A DNA stretch of 64,000 nt, taken from assembly GCF_001639745.1 (NCBI RefSeq), contig NZ_LTAX01000006.1, forward strand, positions 62,001 to 126,000, given 5' to 3'. Shown here in pieces: positions 7,735 through 15,406 of the stretch (positions are counted from its first letter, which is position 1; the number at the start of each line of letters is the position of its first letter). The notes beneath the pieces are model-generated. The model made no database searches, was not told the DNA's origin, and saw nothing but the letters and a program-made list of their open reading frames with translations. A program made the translations under genes and the position numbers. The DNA comes from Marinomonas gallaica (GTDB taxonomy: Bacteria; Pseudomonadota; Gammaproteobacteria; Pseudomonadales; Marinomonadaceae).

Positions 7735-10700
7735 TGGTGACCTTTGTCAGCCAATGCGAAAAAAACTCTCTCAAAAAGACACGTCGAGTTTTAGATGCCT
7801 TTGCTAATCGCATTGGCGATAACACATGGCAAACCCTGATTACCGAGGACGGGCTACTCACCGTCAAAAAAATGCTGCGTAAAACCGCCAGCAAAAACAC
7901 CGCAGTGAGTTGCCACTGGATAAGAACCCGTGCTAGAAGCGAATTGCTTTGGGTTGTGGGGAATAAAAATAAGTTTAATGAGCAAGGCATAGTGCCAGTT
8001 AATACAACGACTAAATCGTTGAATGCTGATGAGCATTTTTTCCTCAATACAAAGGTTATATCGCTTTTATCTCATTTAGCAGGCTTATTTCATGATGTTG
8101 GTAAGGCTATAGCATTATTCCAAGGAAAGTTAAGACCAGAATTTACTGGTAAAGCTTTTGAACCGTATCGCCATGAGTGGGTCTCACTACGAATTTTTCA
8201 GGCTTTTGTAGACGGAAGGGGTGATAAGGATTGGTTAGAAGATCTTGCCAATATTGATAACTCTGCTGAAGATAAAATGATGGCAAATCTTGCATCACTA
8301 AGAGATGGCATTGATTTAAATCCAATTAACCCTTTTAAAATATTTCCACCTGTTGCAAAGCTAGTGGCTTGGTTGATTGTATCCCATCATAAATTACCGC
8401 AATACCCAAAAAACGCAGATAATCCACCAACATTTGAGAATATGAGTGAATGGCTAAATGTTTTTGAAGCGTGTTGGAATTCACCGCAATGCTTAAACGA
8501 TGATTGGCAGAAAAGTGTCATTGAAAATAACTGGTTTTTTCCTTACGGAACACCGTTAAAAAGTGCTCATTGGCAAACACAATCTAGTCTTGTCGCTAAA
8601 AAAATATTGCATTGTGAGCGTATGTTTTTTCAAGATTGGTTTGATCAGCATTTTACAGCGCATTTAGCTCGTTTATCTATTATGCTATCTGATCATTATT
8701 ACTCATCAAAAAAAGAAACAACGCCAGAATGGCAAGATAGAAATTATAAAGCTTATGCCAATACAGATAAGGACGAAAATGGCAATAAATATCTGAAGCA
8801 AAAGCTTGATGAGCACAATATTGCCGTTGGAATTAATGCATGTGATATTGCTATGGCGTTACCTAAATTAAGAAACGAATTACCATCATTAAAACCTAAT
8901 CGAGCTTTCACTGACAAAGTTCCTCGTGATTATCATGAAAATTATGGTTGGCAAGATAGCGCTTACAACTTAGCCCTATCTGTTAAGGACGACACCAAAA
9001 AGCATGGTTTTTTTGGCGTTTGCATGGCATCAACTGGTAAAGGCAAAACCCGAGCCAATGCCCGTATTATGTACGGTTTAGCTGATGAGGAAACATGCCG
9101 TTTTAGTGTTGCATTAGGGCTTAGGACTTTAACATTACAAACAGGGGATGCTTTAAAAAAGGATCTAGACCTTAAGTATGATGAACTTGCTGTATTAATT
9201 GGTTCTCAAGCTGTTAAAGATCTTCATCAACAATCACACTCGCCAGAAGAAACAGAGCAACAAAAAATGGGCAGTGAATCGGCTGAGTCTTTATTGAAAG
9301 ATGAAATTTTTTTAATAGAAGATTTGCCTTATTATGAAGGAAGCTGTGCTGAATGGTTCAAGCATGATCCAAAAATCTTGAAGTTGATACAAGCACCTGT
9401 TTTAGTAAGCACCATAGACTATTTAATGCCAGCTAATGAAGGAATTCGTGGCGGGCGTCAAATTGCTCCTATGTTACGATTATTAACCTCGGATTTAGTG
9501 CTTGATGAGCCTGATGACTTTGGTCTTGAAGATTTACCTGCTTTATGTCGCTTAGTTAACTGGGCAGGTATGCTAGGCAGCCGCGTATTATTATCTACGG
9601 CTACTATTTCACCTGCTTTAGCTAGTTCATTATATTTAGCTTATCAAGCAGGTAGAAAGCATTATACACAAGTCAATGGTGAGTATGGGGAAATGGATCA
9701 AGTATGTTGTGCATGGTTTGATGAATTTAAAAAGCCAAAATCAGCATTAATTGCAGACTCCACTTCATATGAAGAAATACATAATGGTTTTGTACGCGAG
9801 CGTATTAAAAAACTGAAAAACAAAACAAGCCCATTGCGAAAAGCAAAGCTTATCTCGATTACACCCCATTCAGACTATACGCCAACTAAGTGGATGGCTA
9901 CGGTGATAAGGCAGTCTATAGAGACACTTCATCTACAACATGCGACAACTGTTGCTGGAAAAAAAGTAACGATAGGTTTAGTGCGCATGGCAAATATCGA
10001 TCCTTTAATACAGGTGACTAAATCTTTGTTCGTGCAGAGTGCACCTGAAGATACTTTAATTCATTATTGTATATACCATAGCCAGTTTCCGCTATTGCAA
10101 CGCTCAAAGATAGAAAATCAATTAGATGAAGCGTTGTCACGGCATGATGAAGCTAAATGGTTAGAGCAAAGTGGCATTAAAAATCTCGTAGAAAATCATG
10201 TTGAGAAAAATCATATTTTTGTAGTACTCGCAACTGCCGTTGCAGAAGTTGGACGAGATCATGATTATGATTGGGCAATTGTTGAACCAAGTTCTATTCG
10301 CTCGATTATTCAGCTGGCTGGTCGAGTTCAGCGTCATCGTCAGCAAGTTCCTTTTTGTGAAAATATTCATATCTTATCTAAAAATTTTAAAGGCCTAAAA
10401 GGTAAAAATCCTTGTTTTGAAAAGCCAGGATTTGAAACAAATAACCTATTCAACAAGCCATTATATTATTCCGATTCTGATTTAAGTAAGTTAATTGAAG
10501 AAGGCGAGCTTGATGAAATAAATGCCATCTTAAGAATTAAAAACTTAGAGGAATTTCCACAGTTAGAAAATTCAAAAGTTGGGGAGGCACCTAAATTTAA
10601 ACGTTTCAATGAGCTTGAACATTTTTCGCAAAAATTACGATTAGTTGGCAGCGCCAATCAATCAAATCATGCTGCTCAGTGGTGGAATAACGAGGTAACA

Positions 10701-11090
10701 TGGTGTGGTGAATTGCAACGGTTACAACCCTTTAGGCAATCTACTGCCAACGATGACTTTAAGCTCACATTTACCCGAACAGGTAAAGCCGTTTGGAAAA
10801 AGAAAACGTCTAATGCCTTCCCACGCCAATTTGAAAATACGACCGACATAGCCATGCGGGCTGAACAGTTAGTTACCGGATTACGAAATGTAGTTTGGGG
10901 AGAGTTTAATTTAAAGGATGAAGTAGAGAAGCTTATTAAAGCTCTGAGCGATAGTGAAGAGCGAGTATTGGAAAAATTTACCCACTTATCACTGAGAAAA
11001 ATTGATGAAGACTCTGCTGAACAATGGCAATGCCATCCAATGCTTGGTGTATATAAAATTTTAAAGAAGGATGAATACAATAATGAATGA
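7731..11090 (+). CDS. cas3: Cas2-Cas3 fusion nuclease-helicase, subtype I-F
   Basis: Effector nuclease-helicase recruited by the Csy complex to degrade target DNA, fused at its N-terminus to Cas2, a fusion diagnostic of I-F. Residues ~1-95 are the Cas2 domain. The HD nuclease has HLAGLFHDVGKA near residue 120. The helicase has Walker A (MASTGKGKTRAN, ~residue 430), a DEAD-like box LVLDEPDDF (~590), motif III LLSTATISP and motif VI QLAGRVQRHRQ (~860). At 1119 residues it is full length with no frameshift. From about 8.0 kb the DNA becomes much more A/T-rich than cas1 (one 60-bp line at 8641 has 19 G+C against 30 at 7441). Confidence 0.96.
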   Translation: MMVTFVSQCEKNSLKKTRRVLDAFANRIGDNTWQTLITEDGLLTVKKMLRKTASKNTAVSCHWIRTRARSELLWVVGNKNKFNEQGIVPVNTTTKSLNADEHFFLNTKVISLLSHLAGLFHDVGKAIALFQGKLRPEFTGKAFEPYRHEWVSLRIFQAFVDGRGDKDWLEDLANIDNSAEDKMMANLASLRDGIDLNPINPFKIFPPVAKLVAWLIVSHHKLPQYPKNADNPPTFENMSEWLNVFEACWNSPQCLNDDWQKSVIENNWFFPYGTPLKSAHWQTQSSLVAKKILHCERMFFQDWFDQHFTAHLARLSIMLSDHYYSSKKETTPEWQDRNYKAYANTDKDENGNKYLKQKLDEHNIAVGINACDIAMALPKLRNELPSLKPNRAFTDKVPRDYHENYGWQDSAYNLALSVKDDTKKHGFFGVCMASTGKGKTRANARIMYGLADEETCRFSVALGLRTLTLQTGDALKKDLDLKYDELAVLIGSQAVKDLHQQSHSPEETEQQKMGSESAESLLKDEIFLIEDLPYYEGSCAEWFKHDPKILKLIQAPVLVSTIDYLMPANEGIRGGRQIAPMLRLLTSDLVLDEPDDFGLEDLPALCRLVNWAGMLGSRVLLSTATISPALASSLYLAYQAGRKHYTQVNGEYGEMDQVCCAWFDEFKKPKSALIADSTSYEEIHNGFVRERIKKLKNKTSPLRKAKLISITPHSDYTPTKWMATVIRQSIETLHLQHATTVAGKKVTIGLVRMANIDPLIQVTKSLFVQSAPEDTLIHYCIYHSQFPLLQRSKIENQLDEALSRHDEAKWLEQSGIKNLVENHVEKNHIFVVLATAVAEVGRDHDYDWAIVEPSSIRSIIQLAGRVQRHRQQVPFCENIHILSKNFKGLKGKNPCFEKPGFETNNLFNKPLYYSDSDLSKLIEEGELDEINAILRIKNLEEFPQLENSKVGEAPKFKRFNELEHFSQKLRLVGSANQSNHAAQWWNNEVTWCGELQRLQPFRQSTANDDFKLTFTRTGKAVWKKKTSNAFPRQFENTTDIAMRAEQLVTGLRNVVWGEFNLKDEVEKLIKALSDSEERVLEKFTHLSLRKIDEDSAEQWQCHPMLGVYKILKKDEYNNE

Positions 11091-12600
11091 CGATGAAATG
11101 TCGCAAGCATTAGCTGACGAAATTATCGCGTATGTGACTACGCGTCGTGATAATAAAGAGGAACAATTTTTAAAAGCTAAACCATCAAAAAACAAACAAG
11201 GTGTGGTTACCAACGGCGCGATAATTGAGCGTATGCTGGTTGTTGTAAAAAATATTAGTCAAGAGAAGGGCGCTATAAAAGATATTGAAAAATCTAAAAA
11301 GTCTAAGGAGCAGCCTCCATTTGAGTTTCAGAAAAATAAATATCAAAGTTTGATCGCTTTGGTGGATGACGATGTTGTCGATCAACAGCTATTTGATTTA
11401 AAGAAAGAATATCAAGAGTTTATTATCGCTAATTCTAATGAACATGAAGCGGTAGCTTGGTTAAATCGATGGGCTAGTAAAGCGAGTGATATTAGCTTTG
11501 CTACTCATGTAGGGAAGTTAACTCATTCGAGCAGTAAGAGTTCAAGTGTTCTTGATACTACAGTTGAAAAAAATGACCGCTACTTAACCACAAACCAACT
11601 AATAAATGTAGAAATTGATACGGCTTCTTCAAACGCGGCATCGTTACCGATTGCTGATGTTTTAAAATTGTCGGTAAATGGTACCAGTGTACTTGATTGT
11701 TTAAAAAGAGAAGAGAATGCATTATTTGAAAAAATAACAGACGATGCTGATTTTATTGATGAATGGTGTGATCAATTAAAACAGTCATATGATAGTTCGC
11801 AAAAACAAAGCTACTTCCTTTCAAAACAAATCTATTTTCCAATCCAGGATAGGCAATATCATTTATTGATGCCTCTTACTTCTTCCTCCTTAGTGCATGC
11901 ACTTCATCTTGAACATAAAAAATACTGGGATGAAGAGCAAGAAAATGCACGTAAGCAAAAAAGTAATAAAAAGTATTCAGCCATAGTAACTTGTATTTAT
12001 CCTAATAAAGCCAGTTTACACGTAACGGGGTCAAATCACTCGAATGCTTCCTCACTTAATGGTAAGCGTGGAGGAAAAATTGCATTGCTTCCTACTATAC
12101 CGCCACAATGGAAGTCTCATATACCATCTTATATTAATCGAACTTCTATATTTGATAAGACCTTGGCATTTGAATTAAAACAAGAAATCAATGACCTAAG
12201 AAACTACTTACTGTTGATAAAAAATAAATCACTCAGTATTAGCGAACCCAAACGTAATGCGGCGGTAATGAATAAGTTGCGTGCCATCAGCAGTCAATTT
12301 TTTAATTACGTGGAAACAATTAACGTTAATGAGGCAATTAAAGGTTGGACGCTTAGTAGTAAGTTGCCAGATGAGCATCAACTTGCATTTGAACCTTGGC
12401 GACAAGATGAGGTTGCAAAGGCATTAAAAATAGATAATGCATGGCAAAAAACACTCAGTCAAAGTTATGGACGTTGGCTGAATCAGCAACTTTCACAAAA
12501 AGGTAAGTTCAAGCTAACGTCCATTCAAGCAGCTCTATGGGGCGATTGTTTTTTGTTTGACCTACGAGAAATGGTCGCAACACAGGAGATAGTGCTATGA
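11083..12600 (+). CDS. csy1: Type I-F Cascade large subunit Csy1 (Cas8f)
   Basis: Large subunit of the I-F surveillance (Csy) complex, which with Csy2 recognises the PAM and the crRNA 5' handle. About 505 residues. The assignment rests on its position between cas2-3 and csy2 and on Csy1-like content such as the C-terminal part with WTLSSKLPDEHQLAFEPW and LNQQLSQKGKFKLTSIQAALWGD. The upstream ATG at 11071 abuts the GAAGG site with no spacing, so I prefer the ATG at 11083; either way it overlaps the end of cas2-3. It is A/T-rich like its neighbours. Its stop overlaps the csy2 start by 4 bases. Confidence 0.93.
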   Translation: MNDDEMSQALADEIIAYVTTRRDNKEEQFLKAKPSKNKQGVVTNGAIIERMLVVVKNISQEKGAIKDIEKSKKSKEQPPFEFQKNKYQSLIALVDDDVVDQQLFDLKKEYQEFIIANSNEHEAVAWLNRWASKASDISFATHVGKLTHSSSKSSSVLDTTVEKNDRYLTTNQLINVEIDTASSNAASLPIADVLKLSVNGTSVLDCLKREENALFEKITDDADFIDEWCDQLKQSYDSSQKQSYFLSKQIYFPIQDRQYHLLMPLTSSSLVHALHLEHKKYWDEEQENARKQKSNKKYSAIVTCIYPNKASLHVTGSNHSNASSLNGKRGGKIALLPTIPPQWKSHIPSYINRTSIFDKTLAFELKQEINDLRNYLLLIKNKSLSISEPKRNAAVMNKLRAISSQFFNYVETINVNEAIKGWTLSSKLPDEHQLAFEPWRQDEVAKALKIDNAWQKTLSQSYGRWLNQQLSQKGKFKLTSIQAALWGDCFLFDLREMVATQEIVL

Positions 12601-13661
12601 GCCAATATTTAGTATTGAGTCATATTGATATTCAGAATGCCAATTCTATTGCTGGACTGACATGGGGCTTTCCTGCAATAACGCACTTTTTAGGCTTTAC
12701 TCACGCATTAAATAGAAAATTGTCTAATTTCTATGAAGGAGAAAACGAAATTGAGTTAACGGGGTGTGCAGTAATATCTCATACCTATGAGAATAAGGTT
12801 TATCAACCAAAGCAATATGCTGATTTCGAATTTTTACAAAGTAAAAATCCGCCCGTATTGGCTAAGCACAAGAATGCATCACCGCCGATCATCGAAGAAG
12901 GAAAAATGAATTTGACTGTGAGCTTAGTAATTGAGTTGGATAAATCACTTACTTTAGCAACACAACAACTTAAAGAATTAGAACATGAAGTATTAACGTT
13001 GTGTTATCGAATGCGCTTAGCAGGAGGTATGATTTTAAATATTAAACAAGCCAAATTTTTATCTGCTAGCACCCAGCAACAGCATGTTGACATGTTGAGA
13101 AAAATTAAACGCTTAACCATACCTGGTTTTGTTCTATTAGACCAAAGTGATTATTTAGAAAATCACTATAAATCATTGTTAGACCGCCACAAAGCAAATA
13201 AGAGTGCTTCAGATGAGCCCCAATTATTAGACGCATGGTTAGACTTCGCAGCGTTAAAATATAAAGCCGTTCCACAGCTCAGTGTAGATCAGAGCGAGCC
13301 TGACGAAAACACATCAGCAAATTGGGAGTATGTTGCTAAGCCCAATTCGGGTTATTTAGTGCCACTGATGACGGGATATAAGGCTATTAGTGAACTATAT
13401 GATGCAGGAGTCGTACTAAATACCCGCGACGAGATAACGCCATCCCGTTTTGTTGAGGCAGTTCATTCAATTGGGGAATGGAAAGGCGTTCATAACCTTA
13501 ATGCTATCAATAACGCCATTTGGCGTTATGAACACAGAGAACAATGGTATGTATGTAAACAGCATAGTAATGCGGTAATTGGCGAAGCCACTGACCAACA
13601 CATACCTGAAACAGAGCAACCTCAAACCCTCAACTTTCACGACGCCCTAAACTTATTTTAA
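12597..13661 (+). CDS. csy2: Type I-F Cascade subunit Csy2 (Cas5f)
   Basis: Caps the 5' end of the crRNA with Csy1 in the I-F surveillance complex. The 354-residue protein opens YLVLSHIDIQNANSIAGLTWGFPAITHFLGFTHAL (quoted in parts: YLVLSHIDIQNANS; GLTWGFPAITHFLGF), a RAMP-fold start typical of Csy2. The MRLAGGMI segment near residue 140 is also family-like. ATGA overlap with csy1 indicates coupled translation; csy3 begins 12 bases after its stop. Confidence 0.95.
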   Translation: MSQYLVLSHIDIQNANSIAGLTWGFPAITHFLGFTHALNRKLSNFYEGENEIELTGCAVISHTYENKVYQPKQYADFEFLQSKNPPVLAKHKNASPPIIEEGKMNLTVSLVIELDKSLTLATQQLKELEHEVLTLCYRMRLAGGMILNIKQAKFLSASTQQQHVDMLRKIKRLTIPGFVLLDQSDYLENHYKSLLDRHKANKSASDEPQLLDAWLDFAALKYKAVPQLSVDQSEPDENTSANWEYVAKPNSGYLVPLMTGYKAISELYDAGVVLNTRDEITPSRFVEAVHSIGEWKGVHNLNAINNAIWRYEHREQWYVCKQHSNAVIGEATDQHIPETEQPQTLNFHDALNLF

Positions 13662-13672
13662 GGAAAATACCT

Positions 13673-14662
13673 ATGACAAATTTAACTTTACCAAGTGTAT
13701 TAGCTTTTGACCGTAAACTAGAACCCTCTGACGCACTTATGTATTCAGGCAACTGGGAGAAAATAAAAGATGATACTCAATGGCAGGCAATTGAGCTTTT
13801 TGAGCGTAGAAATCGTGCGGTGAAAAGTAATTTCAAACAAGAGGTTTTAGATAACGAAGAAGAGCTTCAAAAACAAGTAGCAGAAGCCAACCTAGCATGG
13901 GGTGATGACGCAACGTTAGCACATGAACATGATACATTAAAAGTCAGTTTCAGCTTACGTGTAGTTGGTGGACTTGATTTACCCTCTGTTTGTAATAAAG
14001 CTGAGTTTGAACGGAAGTTTCGTGAAAAAATTGCTGACTATACGAACTCTAACATTGAGGCACTTGCCAAACGTTATGCTTACAACATCGCCAATGGGCG
14101 TTTTTTATGGCGCAACCGTGTTGGTGCGCAAGATATAAAAATTATCGTCAAGCATTCAAGCTTGAGTACGCCATTAGAGTTTAACGCTTATAACTTCCCG
14201 TTAAATGATACCACTGCGGATGATGCTTCGATTAATGTCTTAGCTCAGTTAATTAAAGCAGGGCTTGCTGGGAATGAAAATACATTATTGAGTATGAATG
14301 CTTATGTGAGACTCGGTGAAGGGCAGAGAATCTGGCCCTCGCAAGAGATGGTTTTGAATTCTCCTAAAGGAGAAAAAAGCCGCCATTTATTTAATTTAAA
14401 TGGTAAAGCCGCGATGCATTGTGAAAAAATTGGCAATGCTTTAAGAACTATTGATGATTGGTATCCAGAAGCCATAGCCCCAATTGCTGTTGAGGCATAT
14501 GGGTCGGTGACACAACGAGGTGAAGCTTATCGCTCTAGTAAAAATGATTTTAAAACGCTTCTATTGAAATGGCTGAATGATGGAAACGTCTCTGAAGATG
14601 ATAAGCATTTTGTTGTTGCTATGGTTATTCGTGGTGGCGTTTTTGGCGAAGGTGAGAGTTAA
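13673..14662 (+). CDS. csy3: Type I-F Cascade backbone subunit Csy3 (Cas7f)
   Basis: Backbone protein; six copies coat the spacer part of the crRNA in the Csy complex. The 329-residue length is normal. The start LTLPSVLAFDRKLEPSDALM, the central VVGGLDLPSVCNK, the FLWRNRVGAQDI segment and the C-terminal EAYGSVTQRGEAYR are characteristic of Csy3. It is preceded by AAGGAAAATACCT before the ATG and followed after 14 bases by cas6f. No disruption is seen. Confidence 0.96.
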   Translation: MTNLTLPSVLAFDRKLEPSDALMYSGNWEKIKDDTQWQAIELFERRNRAVKSNFKQEVLDNEEELQKQVAEANLAWGDDATLAHEHDTLKVSFSLRVVGGLDLPSVCNKAEFERKFREKIADYTNSNIEALAKRYAYNIANGRFLWRNRVGAQDIKIIVKHSSLSTPLEFNAYNFPLNDTTADDASINVLAQLIKAGLAGNENTLLSMNAYVRLGEGQRIWPSQEMVLNSPKGEKSRHLFNLNGKAAMHCEKIGNALRTIDDWYPEAIAPIAVEAYGSVTQRGEAYRSSKNDFKTLLLKWLNDGNVSEDDKHFVVAMVIRGGVFGEGES

Positions 14663-14676
14663 GGTAGGAACAGTTT

Positions 14677-15276
14677 ATGAAACACTACATAGATATAACC
14701 TTGCTACCCAGTGACGACATTGGCGTTCACTTTTTGTGGTCCAAGCTCATGATGCAAGTGCACCTTGCTCTCGTCGAAATTCAAGACGACAAACAGCAAG
14801 TGCCTATTGCAGTGAGCTTTCCCAAATATCAAACAAGTGGAAATGAAACGCTCGGTTTTGTTGGCAACAAGCTTAGACTGTTTGCGAATGATAAAAACGA
14901 CCTTGAGCGTTTGAATCTTGGGAAATGGCTAAATCGTCTTGAAGACTATGTACACATGAAAAGCATCGCCGACGTTCCAAGTGACGTGCTTGGCTACGAG
15001 TCGTTTAATCGTCGTCGTAAATCAGGCTCGCCTGACAAGCACATTAAACGCCGCATGCAACGCCACAACGAAACATTGGAGCAAGCGGCAGAATTTTTTA
15101 AAGGTTATAACATGGCAAAAGAAGATAAAGAGCTACCCTTTATCAGAATGAAAAGCCTACACAGCGACAATGAGTTTTGTATGAGCATCATTCGAAATGA
15201 GGCCGTACCATCGAACAATAGCGCCATGTTCAATACCTACGGACTCAGTGCAGAAGGTGTTTTACCTAAGTTTTAA
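14677..15276 (+). CDS. cas6f: CRISPR endoribonuclease Cas6f (Csy4)
   Basis: Cuts the array transcript at the 3' base of each repeat hairpin and stays bound as part of the Csy complex. The 199-residue sequence has the catalytic His at residue 29 (MMQVHLAL), the same number as in Pseudomonas Csy4, and a Ser in FIRMKSLHS (~160) matching the second active-site residue. The arginine-rich RNA-binding helix is RRRKSGSPDKHIKRRMQRH (~112-130) and the family ending is NTYGLSAEG. Its DNA is richer in G+C than csy1-csy3, like cas1. Last gene before the leader; the array starts 130 bp after its stop. Confidence 0.96.
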   Translation: MKHYIDITLLPSDDIGVHFLWSKLMMQVHLALVEIQDDKQQVPIAVSFPKYQTSGNETLGFVGNKLRLFANDKNDLERLNLGKWLNRLEDYVHMKSIADVPSDVLGYESFNRRRKSGSPDKHIKRRMQRHNETLEQAAEFFKGYNMAKEDKELPFIRMKSLHSDNEFCMSIIRNEAVPSNNSAMFNTYGLSAEGVLPKF

Positions 15277-15406
15277 CCAACGAAAAAAGCTCTTTAAAAA
15301 TATCTTTTAAAAACAGCAAGTTACAATATGCAGAAAAAACATAGGTAAAAACGCTTATTTTGACCTAACTGCATGTTGTAACTTATTTTTTTGCGAATAA
15401 ACTATA
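15277..15406 (+). promoter_or_regulatory. CRISPR leader
   Basis: A/T-rich 130-bp stretch between cas6f and the first perfect repeat. It contains a 16-bp inverted repeat with one mismatch (15318-15333 and 15369-15384, arms AAGTTACAATATGCAG and CTGCATGTTGTAACTT) separated by 35 bp. Leaders of I-F arrays are known to carry promoter, IHF and adaptation motifs, some as inverted repeats. I could not identify a convincing IHF site by eye. The degenerate repeats at the far end confirm that this is the leader side. Confidence 0.85.
15360..15389 (+). promoter_or_regulatory. Candidate array promoter
   Basis: TTGACC at 15360-15365 and TATTTT at 15384-15389, 18 bp apart, would start transcription about 10 bp before the first repeat. 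The right arm of the leader inverted repeat falls between the two hexamers. Only moderate matches, so this is tentative. Confidence 0.4.
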
